Shown: piece by piece, positions 23,776 to 31,792 of the stretch | Position numbering within the stretch: position 1 is the first letter of the stretch | How the letters are laid out: every line of letters begins with the position of its first letter | Source: Halovenus carboxidivorans | GTDB lineage: Archaea > Halobacteriota > Halobacteria > Halobacteriales > Haloarculaceae | DNA length: 64,000 nucleotides | Assembly: GCF_009831575.1 (NCBI RefSeq) | Contig: NZ_WUUT01000006.1 | Coordinates: forward strand, 1 to 64,000 | Reading direction: 5' to 3' | Notes under the pieces: model-generated | Databases searched by the model: none | The model's input: the letters and a program-made list of their open reading frames with translations, nothing else | What the model was told of the DNA's origin: nothing | Position numbers and translations under genes: made by a program

Positions 23776-25149
23776 TCACTCCCGCTCGGTGGGGTCGACG
23801 CCGGGGGAGGGGTCAGTCTCGCCGCGGGTGTGGTCGCCGGGAACACCCAGGATTCCGACGAGCGTGTGCGGGCTGTGCCGGCGGATCACGAGCAGCATGT
23901 TCGCCGTGAACACCGCCGCGCCGATGATCGCGAGCGTTCCCCCAGCGACGAGCAGTATCGTCGGGCCGCCGAAGTATACGCCGGCGAAGACCCCGCCAAG
24001 TCCTCCGAGCAGACAGCCGAAATCGACGACAGCGAGCCGGTCGCTGTAGAGGTCGTCGATCATCGGCACCGGCTCGTAGCCGAGCAGGTCGCTGTAGCGA
24101 TGGACCCAGATGATGAACGGGACGACGTGATACAGCGTTCCGAAGACGACGAACCCGATCACGCCGAACGCGAGCAGGTGGATGGCTCCCGGCGCGGCGA
24201 GCAGGCGGTCGAGTGCGAGCGGGTCTGCGAGCCAGGCCGGTGCCGTCAGTCCGGCCCAGGCGACGATTGCGAGCGCGACGACGGCGTACCGCGAGAGCAT
24301 CGGGGTCCAGTCGACCTGGCTCTCCAGGAGCTTCCGCGCGATCACGACCGCGACCGCCAGCAGGCTTCCGACGATTGCCAGCCCGCCCAGACGGGCGAGG
24401 GCCGGGTGTTCGAGCAGTCGACCGCCGGCGAGCGCCACGACGCCCAGCGGGTAGGCGACCGACTCGCCGCGCTGGAGGAGCGTATCGACCCGGCCGAGTT
24501 CTGTCTGGGTGAACATCGTTCCGAGCTGGTACAGCGCGCCGACGACCGTCGTCATCACGGCCCCGAAGACCGCCAGCGTCGCGTGAGCGCCGACGACCGC
24601 CATCCGGTTCAGCCCCCACTCGTAGAGGATGCCGGTCGTGAAGTCGACGGCGAGGAGTAGTCCGAGCGTCGTTGCGGCGAGAAAGAACCCGAGTGCGAGC
24701 GCGAAATGCGCCTCCGTCACGTCGAACTCCCGCAGCGACGGCAGCGTCCGCAGGATGTTGTAGACGAACAGCCAGAAGCCGACGAGCATGACGCCGCCGG
24801 CGACTGCGAGCAGCGTGAGGTCGAGGGCGAGCAGCGCCGCGACGAAGCCGACGAGCCCGCCGGCGACCAGCCACAACTGGACCGCGGCGAGTCGACGGGA
24901 GTGCAGCGACACCGCGGACCAGACGGGGACGAACTGCGTCATCGCGCCCATGATCGTGAGACAGATCCACCCTGCCAGCAGCGCGTGGAGATGCGCCAGT
25001 CTGACGAGTCCGGACAGCCAGCCGACCGCCGACGCCACCCCGAGGCCGACGCCCGCCAGCAGGAAGGCGAGCGCGACGACGAAGTGTCGCAGCGGCAGCG
25101 TCATCGGCGGCTGTTTGTCCGTCTCCAGACCCGATGGGATTGCGCTCAT
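23776..25149 (-). CDS. Heme-copper-oxidase subunit I-like / NnrS-like membrane protein
   Basis: A 457-aa protein with about 12 helices. It is often labelled cbb3-type subunit I in haloarchaea, but the usual HPEVY, HH and HxH metal-site motifs are not seen. Instead, histidines recur in similar helix starts: AHLHALLAGW (His53, His55), AHFALALGF (148), AHATLAVFG (189), IHLLAFGVIG (324), plus LYHVVPFIIWVH (341, 350). These could bind heme. The gene has a CGAA-N4-TTCG operator 39 bp before its start and lies upstream of DUF2249, pointing to a role in anaerobic nitrogen-oxide metabolism or nitric-oxide response. The exact reaction is unknown. Confidence 0.75.
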   Translation of the reverse strand: MSAIPSGLETDKQPPMTLPLRHFVVALAFLLAGVGLGVASAVGWLSGLVRLAHLHALLAGWICLTIMGAMTQFVPVWSAVSLHSRRLAAVQLWLVAGGLVGFVAALLALDLTLLAVAGGVMLVGFWLFVYNILRTLPSLREFDVTEAHFALALGFFLAATTLGLLLAVDFTTGILYEWGLNRMAVVGAHATLAVFGAVMTTVVGALYQLGTMFTQTELGRVDTLLQRGESVAYPLGVVALAGGRLLEHPALARLGGLAIVGSLLAVAVVIARKLLESQVDWTPMLSRYAVVALAIVAWAGLTAPAWLADPLALDRLLAAPGAIHLLAFGVIGFVVFGTLYHVVPFIIWVHRYSDLLGYEPVPMIDDLYSDRLAVVDFGCLLGGLGGVFAGVYFGGPTILLVAGGTLAIIGAAVFTANMLLVIRRHSPHTLVGILGVPGDHTRGETDPSPGVDPTERE

Positions 25150-25186
25150 ACGAGCGAGTACGGCGCTCTCTCCCCTCCGCTTGCTG

Positions 25187-25200
25187 CCGAAGATGTTCGG
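25187..25200 (-). promoter_or_regulatory. CGAA-N4-TTCG operator before the heme-copper-like gene
   Basis: CCGAA-GATG-TTCGG, core at 25188-25199, lies 39 bp upstream of the ATG at 25149. It differs from the copy at 23755-23770 in one spacer base and its outermost pair, and the spacing to the start codon is the same within 1 bp, which argues for a shared regulator. Confidence 0.6.
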
Positions 25201-25209
25201 AAACCGCGT

Positions 25210-26250
25210 TCAGTCCCGGGTGCGCGTCGGCGCGAGTGAGTCGTCCAGCCCCATCGCCTCGTCGGTCGTCGCGATGCTCTCGGACTGGGATTTCGTCCCC
25301 AGCACCGCCCGGATCGCGTCGACGTTCTCGGGGACCACGTCCGACTCCTGGTGGATCGCCTGGAACAGGTAGAGGTCGTCACCTTCGACGGTGATCGACT
25401 CGCCCCAGATGCAGTTCTCCCAGATGTCCGCCCGCGGGCGGCCGGCGTCCTGCGCGAGTTCCTTGATCGCGCCGGCGCCGTCCAGTCCGAGCCACTCGGG
25501 GATGACGAAGGTCCGGCGCTCGTCGTCGAGCAGTTCCCGGACCGCCTCGGCGTCGGGGTTGCTCTGTAGCGTGACGTTGATGCTGTGTGTGTGCATCAGC
25601 GTCGCCGGGACTTTCAGCCCGAGCGTGTCGATTTCGAGGTCGGGGAAGATGGTGTTCACGTCCGGGCCGTGGTGGGAGGGCAGTTCGACCGGGTTCGGGA
25701 GGATGTCGTTGATCGGGCCGCGGCCGCTCTGGGCGGGGTCGCCGCCGCGCCGGACCAGCGTCGCGCGGACCTTCTCGATCCCGTACTCCTCCTGTAGCGG
25801 CGCGACGAGCCGTGAGAGGCCGGTCGTGTTACAGGAGACCACGCGAACCAGATCCATCCCCTCGACGGTGTCGAAGTTCGACCGGGCGTTGAAGCTCCCG
25901 TCGACGACTTCCGCGTCCTCTCCGCCCTGCAGGAGCGCCGGGGTGTCGTACTCCTCGTACATCTCGGCGTTGTCGGCCCCGATCCCGGAGGGGCAGGCGT
26001 CGACGACGATGTCGCTCTGTTCGACGAGTTCCTCGACGTCGCCGGCGAGGTCGATGCCGGCCTCGGCGAAACGTGGCTTGCGCTCCTCGACGGCCGCGTA
26101 CAGGTCGAACCCCTTCTCGACGGCGCTGCTGGCCTCGAAGTTCGGCCGGGTCTTCGCGACGCCGACGACCTCCATGTCCGGCTGTTTTCGGACGGCGTCG
26201 GCGACCCGTTTCCCGATCGTTCCGTATCCGTTGATTCCGACGTGGATCAT
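25210..26250 (-). CDS. gap: Archaeal type II glyceraldehyde-3-phosphate dehydrogenase
   Basis: A 346-aa enzyme that oxidises glyceraldehyde-3-phosphate with phosphate, or runs the reverse reaction in gluconeogenesis. NAD(P)-binding [16 protein letters not shown] is at the start. The catalytic Cys is in [11 protein letters not shown] (about residue 140), and the conserved [11 protein letters not shown] and [11 protein letters not shown] follow. This is the archaeal class, which in haloarchaea works mainly in gluconeogenesis. ATG 26250 is leaderless: the TATA-like GATATAC at 26275-26281 is 25-31 bp upstream. It diverges from the GIDE-like gene. Confidence 0.95.
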   Translation of the reverse strand: MIHVGINGYGTIGKRVADAVRKQPDMEVVGVAKTRPNFEASSAVEKGFDLYAAVEERKPRFAEAGIDLAGDVEELVEQSDIVVDACPSGIGADNAEMYEEYDTPALLQGGEDAEVVDGSFNARSNFDTVEGMDLVRVVSCNTTGLSRLVAPLQEEYGIEKVRATLVRRGGDPAQSGRGPINDILPNPVELPSHHGPDVNTIFPDLEIDTLGLKVPATLMHTHSINVTLQSNPDAEAVRELLDDERRTFVIPEWLGLDGAGAIKELAQDAGRPRADIWENCIWGESITVEGDDLYLFQAIHQESDVVPENVDAIRAVLGTKSQSESIATTDEAMGLDDSLAPTRTRD

Positions 26251-26274
26251 TGTGTGACGATGCGTACGGTCGGT

Positions 26275-26281
26275 GTATATC
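26275..26281 (-). promoter_or_regulatory. TATA box of the GAPDH gene
   Basis: GATATAC on the minus strand, preceded by an AAAG purine stretch, lies 25-31 bp before the start codon at 26250, placing transcription start at or next to the ATG. Confidence 0.6.
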
Positions 26282-26364
26282 CTTTCCGGACTGACACAGA
26301 CGCCGCCGTTTCTCCGGCTGAAACGCGGCGAGGGCGTTATCGGACTGCCGCATCGATCGTGAGC

Positions 26365-27147
26365 ATGGTCGTAAACCAACTCGTGATCGTCGCAGTTGCG
26401 GCCCTGATCGGGGCGTTTCCGATCTCTCACGCGCGACGACAGCGCGAGCGCGCACGGAGGCTGTCTGGACTGGTGGCCAGCGGGAGCGACGGGGCGACGG
26501 CGGCCGGCGAACGGACCGTTGCTGGCCCGGTCGAGGTCGAGCGACCGGCGGAACCGGAGCGGTCCCCGCCGGATCGATGCGAACTCGACCGGAGCGACGC
26601 CGACCCCGCGGTGTGGGCCTGGCGTGTCCAGACGGAGCGAAACCGAGACGAGGGGTCGAACGATTGGAAGACGATCGATTCCGGCCTCGCCGTCGGCGAG
26701 TTCGCGGTCCGCGACGACTGGGAGCGGGTTCGGATCGACGCCGAAAGCGTCCGTCCCGGAGAGATCGACGACCCCTTCGAGGCCGACCGACTCTTTCTCG
26801 GCACGCCAGACATCGATCTCTACGTCGAGGAGCACAGCGGCTCTCTCGGGGATATCGGCCCCGTCGAAGACGTCGAGGTCAGTCTCGGCATCGGCAGCGA
26901 GACGACGACCCCGAACAAGTACCAGGCGACGGTGATTCGGGAGGGTGACGAACTGCTCGCGCGCGGCCGAATCGACGACGCCGGTGACGGCGCGGTGCTT
27001 CGTGACGACTCGGGAATCGAACTCGGGTTCGGCGACCTCTCGGACCGCGTCGAACGGTTACACAGCTCCGCCCGACGGTGGGCGGCCGTCGGCGGCGGCA
27101 TACTCGCTCTCGGCGTCGCTGGTGCCGTTGCGGGCCTCGTTCTCTGA
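26365..27147 (+). CDS. GIDE-domain-like membrane protein
   Basis: A 260-aa protein with a membrane helix at each end (residues 3-18 and about 241-260) and a soluble middle. The centre, [12 protein letters not shown]... with [25 protein letters not shown], resembles the GIDE domain of eukaryotic MUL1/MAPL, which also lies between two helices. The RING finger of those E3 ligases is absent here, as in other prokaryotic GIDE proteins. Role unknown; membrane-associated signalling or stress is a guess. ATG 26365 was chosen; the frame is open upstream but overlaps the GAPDH promoter. Confidence 0.6.
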   Translation: MVVNQLVIVAVAALIGAFPISHARRQRERARRLSGLVASGSDGATAAGERTVAGPVEVERPAEPERSPPDRCELDRSDADPAVWAWRVQTERNRDEGSNDWKTIDSGLAVGEFAVRDDWERVRIDAESVRPGEIDDPFEADRLFLGTPDIDLYVEEHSGSLGDIGPVEDVEVSLGIGSETTTPNKYQATVIREGDELLARGRIDDAGDGAVLRDDSGIELGFGDLSDRVERLHSSARRWAAVGGGILALGVAGAVAGLVL

Positions 27148-27199
27148 GGCGTCGACACGAAGGGAAATCCCTTTGCCCCAACCCGACACAGTAGCAACC

Positions 27200-28507
27200 A
27201 TGAGCGACGGCGAGGACACAGACAGCGCGGAGGAACCGCCCGAAGACGCGGGCGAGGAGCCGCCGGCCGAGGAGCTGACGGACCCCGAAGAGTTTGAGCA
27301 ACGGCTCGACGAGGCCGCCGATCTGGTCGAGGCCGCCGAAACCGAGGACGACCTCGACGAGGCCGACGAAACCATCGACGGGATCGAGGCGGATCTCGAC
27401 GCCGCGACCCTGCCGACGCCCGAACCGGAGGTCGACGAGGACGAAGACGAGGAGGATGTCGAGCCTCCGGACCCGAAAGAACCGCTCGAAGATCGGATCT
27501 CGGACCTGCGAGCGGACATCGAGGAGCAGCGCGGCCCCTACGTCGAGGACATCACGGACGTGCTCGACTCGGCGACGACGACGATCACGACCAGCGAGTG
27601 GACCCACGAGGGCGAGGACGAGGTCGCGAAGGCGGTCTCGCTGTTCTGCTCGGAGGCCGGTGAGACCCTCGGGGAGTCCTTCGAGGTGACCGCCGAGGAC
27701 CCCGAGGGCATCGCCGAGGAGTTGGGTGAGGTGACCGAGACGATTGGCGAGACGCCGCTGGACCCGGACGACGACGCCGGGACGATCGCCGCGCTACTCG
27801 ACCAGGCCGAGACGCTGACCGACGACCTCGACGACGCGATGGTCTGGAGCGACCTGGAAGTCCGCGAACAGCTCCGCCGCCAGGGCTTTTACGACGTGCT
27901 CGATCCGAACGTGACGAAGGACTTCCCGCCGGAGTTGAGCGCGATCAACGTCTACGAGGCCGAAGGCGAGGTCGAACCGCTGCTGGAAGCGCTCGACTCC
28001 TTCGATTCGGATTTCATGGAGGAGAACGTCCTCGACGCGTTGGAACACCTCGCTCCCGAGGAGGCGTTCGATCCCGTCCACGCGCTGGCCCAGCGCCGCA
28101 ACAAACAACCGGTCCGGATCCTCGGCCGGATCGGCGACGAGGCCGCCTGTGACACGCTGGAGGACTTCCTCGGCGGCGGCGACGTCGAACTCGAGAAGAT
28201 CACGCTTCGCTCGCTGGGGATGATCGGCGCAGAGCGCTCGACCGACCCCGTCGCGCAGCGACTGGCGGCCGACAACCGCGAGATCCGTTCGGCGGCGGCC
28301 CGCTCGCTCGGCCTGATCGGCGACACCCGCGCGGTCGAACCGCTCGGCGACGTGTTGGCCGACGACGAGGCCGACGAGGTCCGGGCGAGCGCGGCGTGGG
28401 CGCTCAACCAGATCGGCACCGAACGCGCCCTGGAGACGGCCGCCGAGTACGCCGACGACCGCTCGTATCTCGTCCAGGCCGAGGCCGAGAAAGCCCAGGG
28501 CGTCTGA
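27200..28507 (+). CDS. HEAT-repeat protein with acidic N-terminus
   Basis: A 435-aa protein. Residues 1-110 are extremely acidic with coiled-coil character (Glu/Asp-rich). The middle is helical (VDPD-like TLTDDLDDAMVWSDLEVREQLRRQGFYDVLD). Residues about 290-430 hold five or so HEAT/PBS-lyase-type repeats, for example IRSAAARSLGLIGDTRAVEPL and VRASAAWALNQIGTERALE. These form a protein-binding superhelix, and the protein probably acts as a scaffold. No catalytic motif. Start ATG 27200, 52 bp after the GIDE-like gene. Confidence 0.85.
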   Translation: MSDGEDTDSAEEPPEDAGEEPPAEELTDPEEFEQRLDEAADLVEAAETEDDLDEADETIDGIEADLDAATLPTPEPEVDEDEDEEDVEPPDPKEPLEDRISDLRADIEEQRGPYVEDITDVLDSATTTITTSEWTHEGEDEVAKAVSLFCSEAGETLGESFEVTAEDPEGIAEELGEVTETIGETPLDPDDDAGTIAALLDQAETLTDDLDDAMVWSDLEVREQLRRQGFYDVLDPNVTKDFPPELSAINVYEAEGEVEPLLEALDSFDSDFMEENVLDALEHLAPEEAFDPVHALAQRRNKQPVRILGRIGDEAACDTLEDFLGGGDVELEKITLRSLGMIGAERSTDPVAQRLAADNREIRSAAARSLGLIGDTRAVEPLGDVLADDEADEVRASAAWALNQIGTERALETAAEYADDRSYLVQAEAEKAQGV

Positions 28508-28561
28508 TCGTTCCCGCTATTCTGCGGACAACTATTTCACATCCCCGTCCAACTACGGGGT

Positions 28562-30133
28562 ATGGTCGCATACGATTACGTGATCGTCGGCGCAGGCTCG
28601 GCGGGGTGTGTGCTGGCGAACAGACTCGCAACGGAGACGGAGGGGGACGTTCTCATCCTGGAGGCCGGCAAACCCGACGAGAAAGACGAGATCGAGATTC
28701 CGGCGGCTTTCCCGGAGACGTTCAAATCCGACGTGGACTGGGAGTACTACACCGAACCGCAAGAGGAACTCGCCGGCCGGGAACTGTACTGGCCGCGGGG
28801 GAAGACCCTCGGCGGATCGAGTTCGATCAACGCGATGATCTACATCCGGGGCCAGCCCGCGGATTACGACGGCTGGGCCGAGGACAGCGAGGGCTGGAGC
28901 TACGAGGAGCTACTGCCGCGGTTCAGGAAGGCCGAACACAACGAACGGTTCGACGACGACCATCACGGCCGGAACGGACCGCTCAACGTGGCCGACCAGC
29001 AGGCACCGAACGAACTCACGGAGGCCTTCGTCGAAGCCGGCAGTGCCGTCGGCCATCCGGTGAATGCGGACTTCAACGACGGGGAGCAGGAAGGCGTCGG
29101 ACAGTACCAGGTCACCCAGAAGGACGGACAGCGGTTCAGCGTCGCCGACGGCTACCTCAAGCCGGTGTTAGACCGCGAGAACGTCACCGCGCTCACGGGC
29201 GCACACGTGACCGACATCCAGATCGAGAACGGTCGGGCCGTCGGCGTAGAGTACGAACGCGCGGGCGGAACCGGATCGGTCGAGGCCGGCGAGGAGGTGA
29301 TCGTCTCCGCGGGGGCGATCAACTCGCCGCAACTGCTGCTGCTGTCGGGGATCGGTCCGGCCGAACACCTCGAAGCACACGACATCGACGTGGTGGCGGA
29401 TCTGCCCGGCGTCGGCCGGAACCTACAGGATCACCTCTACGTCCCGGTCGTCTGTGACTGCGCCGAGCCGGTTACCCTCGACGACGCCGAGACGCTCGCC
29501 AACTTCGGGAAGTACAAGGCCCTCGGTGACGGCCCGCTCACCTCGAACGTCGGCGAAGCGGGCGGGTTCGTCCGGACGCCGCTGGCCGAGGATCGACCGG
29601 ACGTGCAGTTTCACTTCGCGCCGGCGTATTTCATCGAACACGGCTTTCGCGACCCGGATCACGAGTACGGCTTCTCGCTCACCAGCCTCCAACTCCGCCC
29701 GGAGAGTCGCGGTTTCGTCGAACTCGACTCGACGGACCCGCGCGATCACCCACGGATCGACCCCCAGTATCTCAGCGCCGAGGGCGACCTCGACGTGCAG
29801 GTCGAGGGGCTGAAGATGGCCCGCGAGATCATGCACGCCGAGCCGTTCGATCAGTACCGAATCGAGGAACGCCTGCCCGGACCGGAGGTCCAGACAGACG
29901 GGGAACTGGCCGAGCACGTCCGCCAGTACGGCGAGACGCTGTATCACCCGGTCGGGACCTGCAAGATGGGGAGCGACGAACAGGCGGTCGTTAACGAACG
30001 GCTCCGGGTCCACGGGATCGACGGCCTCCGCGTGGTCGACGCCTCGGTGATGCCGACGATCACCAGCGGCAACACGAACGCGCCGGTGGTCGCCATCGCG
30101 GAGAAAGCGGCGGAGATGATTATCGAGGGTTGA
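28562..30133 (+). CDS. GMC-family FAD oxidoreductase (choline dehydrogenase-like)
   Basis: A 523-aa flavoenzyme. The FAD-binding YVIVGAGSAGCVLANRL lies at residues 6-22, the GMC signature 1 WPRGKTLGGSSSINAM near 78-93, and signature 2 VIVSAGAINSPQLLLLSGIG near 243-262. The C-terminal His of the active site is in LYHPVGTCKMG, and the closing VVDASVMPTITSGNTNAP is present. It should oxidise an alcohol to aldehyde in the cytoplasm; choline is possible but no betaine aldehyde dehydrogenase or BCCT transporter is nearby. Its stop abuts the stop of a small convergent RHH gene. Confidence 0.92.
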   Translation: MVAYDYVIVGAGSAGCVLANRLATETEGDVLILEAGKPDEKDEIEIPAAFPETFKSDVDWEYYTEPQEELAGRELYWPRGKTLGGSSSINAMIYIRGQPADYDGWAEDSEGWSYEELLPRFRKAEHNERFDDDHHGRNGPLNVADQQAPNELTEAFVEAGSAVGHPVNADFNDGEQEGVGQYQVTQKDGQRFSVADGYLKPVLDRENVTALTGAHVTDIQIENGRAVGVEYERAGGTGSVEAGEEVIVSAGAINSPQLLLLSGIGPAEHLEAHDIDVVADLPGVGRNLQDHLYVPVVCDCAEPVTLDDAETLANFGKYKALGDGPLTSNVGEAGGFVRTPLAEDRPDVQFHFAPAYFIEHGFRDPDHEYGFSLTSLQLRPESRGFVELDSTDPRDHPRIDPQYLSAEGDLDVQVEGLKMAREIMHAEPFDQYRIEERLPGPEVQTDGELAEHVRQYGETLYHPVGTCKMGSDEQAVVNERLRVHGIDGLRVVDASVMPTITSGNTNAPVVAIAEKAAEMIIEG

Positions 30134-30304
30134 TCACTCCTCGAGTCGGCCCTGGCGCTGGTCAATCTCGTCGAGCAGATCGAGGGTCTTGCGGATCGAC
30201 GCCCGGACGGCCTCGCTTCGGTTGACGAACTTGCCGTCCTCGCCGACGTGCTCGTCGAGGTCGTCGAGCAGTTCCTGTGGGACTTCGACGCTGATCTTGG
30301 GCAT
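30134..30304 (-). CDS. Ribbon-helix-helix (CopG-type) small regulator
   Basis: A 56-aa protein. MPKISVEVPQELLDDLDEHV gives the DNA-contacting strand and first helix; FVNRSEAVRASIRKTLDLL gives the RHH turn (NRSEAVR) and second helix; a short charged tail follows. It is therefore probably a dimeric DNA-binding regulator or the antitoxin half of a module. No toxin gene is adjacent. Its stop is back-to-back with the GMC oxidoreductase stop at 30133. Confidence 0.85.
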   Translation of the reverse strand: MPKISVEVPQELLDDLDEHVGEDGKFVNRSEAVRASIRKTLDLLDEIDQRQGRLEE

Positions 30305-30436
30305 ATCACTCACACTCCCGGCTCGCCGACCGCCGCGAGCCCGTTAGTACTGCCCAACACCGCCGGGTGGAAAATCCTGTGGGTCTCGGTGAGAACCGAT
30401 GCCAACCTCTAACACGGTGGCCGCCGATGGGCGGGT

Positions 30437-31018
30437 ATGGCAGACTCAGAGCCAGCGATGACGCGGTTTCCGGTCCCGGATCTCGAAGACGTGCCCGAGG
30501 ACATCCGCGAACACATCGAGGAAGAGACCGAACAGGCGGGCTTCATGCCCAACGTGATGCAGGCGTTCGCCTACCGGCCCCACCAGTACCGGGCGTTTTT
30601 CGACTACCACGACGCCATCGTCGAGCACTCGCCGCTGTCCCGCGGCGAAATTGAGATGATCATCGTCGCCGTCAGCGGCGCGAACAACTGCCTGTACTGC
30701 GTCGTCGCTCACGGCGCCCTGCTCCGCGTCTACGGCGAGGATCCGCACCTGGCCGAGCAGTTGGCCACCGACTACCGGACGGCAGATATCAGTGAAGCCC
30801 ACGCCGCGATGCTCGATGTCGCGGTGACACTGACCGAATCACCCAACGCGGTCGACGAATCGGATCTCGAACGCCTCCGCGAGCACGGCTTCTCCGACGA
30901 GGAGATCTGGGACATCGGCAGTCTCACGGCGCTGTTCAACCTCTCGAACCGGATGGCGACGTTCGCGGACATGCGGCCGAACGAGGAGTTTTACGAATTG
31001 GGACGCGACCAGGCATAG
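30437..31018 (+). CDS. Carboxymuconolactone decarboxylase / AhpD-like peroxidase-related protein
   Basis: A 193-aa helical protein. The AhpD-type redox motif is clear: NNCLYCVVAHGALLR (C-x2-C-x3-H), with the preceding SRGEIEMIIVAVSGAN helix. The N-terminus (DVPEDIREHIEEETEQAGFMPNVMQAFAYRPHQYRAFFDYHDA) matches the uncharacterised peroxidase-related branch. It likely takes part in peroxide or thiol redox chemistry in the cytosol. A TATA candidate is not obvious in the 130-bp spacer. Confidence 0.88.
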   Translation: MADSEPAMTRFPVPDLEDVPEDIREHIEEETEQAGFMPNVMQAFAYRPHQYRAFFDYHDAIVEHSPLSRGEIEMIIVAVSGANNCLYCVVAHGALLRVYGEDPHLAEQLATDYRTADISEAHAAMLDVAVTLTESPNAVDESDLERLREHGFSDEEIWDIGSLTALFNLSNRMATFADMRPNEEFYELGRDQA

Positions 31019-31030
31019 AATCAGCAACGA

Positions 31031-31501
31031 TCACCCTCTAATTCGTTCGTTTTGCTCAGTCGTTATACCCTCGATCGAGCCGCCGCCGTACGCACCGACA
31101 CGGGCGGTGGGATGACTCATTCCGTCGGACTCTGACTTGCTAATGCCGTCGGCATTGTCAGCGACCCACTCAGCCGCCTCTTCCACCACCGCTCCCGCGG
31201 GCCCAGTCGCATCTGCCACCTTATCCGCGACATCTATTGAAGGGTTCTCACCTGTACTACGGTCATAATCGCCCTCCGGTGTCGATACCGACCGGGGCGA
31301 GTCATCGTCCTCGCCGCACTCCTCGGGGACCGGTGTCGTGGCAGACTGGGTCGAGTCGTCGTCCTCGTCACAGTCTGGAGTTGCAGCAGCGGACGTCGCT
31401 CCCGCGGTAACGAACCCGAGAACGAGCATAGCAGTCAAGACGACTCGCAGCACTGTACGCGTCTTCTGCCGGGGGGTGTTACGGTTTGTCACGCCGTACA
31501 T
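31031..31501 (-). CDS. Secreted protein with repeated Cys-acidic motif, hypothetical
   Basis: A 156-aa protein with a Sec-type signal peptide (VVLTAMLVLGFVTAGATSAAA, split here: hydrophobic residues about 18-38). The mature region holds two copies of a C-x-EDDDS motif (CDEDDDS and CGEDDDS), each followed by a Ser/Thr-rich stretch. A helix follows (VADKVADATGPAGAVVEEAAEW). It is less GC-rich than its neighbours. A minus-strand TATA-like ATATAAAA at about 31536-31545 lies 35-45 bp upstream. No family recognised. Confidence 0.6.
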   Translation of the reverse strand: MYGVTNRNTPRQKTRTVLRVVLTAMLVLGFVTAGATSAAATPDCDEDDDSTQSATTPVPEECGEDDDSPRSVSTPEGDYDRSTGENPSIDVADKVADATGPAGAVVEEAAEWVADNADGISKSESDGMSHPTARVGAYGGGSIEGITTEQNERIRG

Positions 31502-31792
31502 GACACCAGATTGATCGGAGGATGCCGGGAAAAAAGCTTTTATATCCTAATTATCCGGCAATGAAACGAACCGCGACGCGTTCGAGTCTGCGCAGTAGCG
31601 GTCTGGTTACGATGTGCAGGAACCGGCCTCCAATGCTGGCAAAGACTCCACAGCAGATGCTTATTCGCTCTGTTGGAGAGCGGTCTCTGTCTCCCGTACC
31701 GGCTTTTGTCGCATCTATTGTAACATTTCACGCCCGGATGTACCCCAGTCAGCATATCGTGTCCTTCTTCAGGTTTACACGGTGAACTAACC
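31502..31792. other. 291-bp intergenic region, below-average GC
   Basis: It contains the promoter of the secreted protein gene near 31530-31550. A plus-strand open frame of 87 codons (31522-31785) is basic and lacks any haloarchaeal signature, so it was not called. Nothing else recognisable is present. Confidence 0.5.

Noticed and set aside
31522-31785. 87-codon plus-strand frame
   Set aside because: Basic, low in Asp/Glu, no similarity, overlaps the minus-strand promoter of the secreted protein gene.
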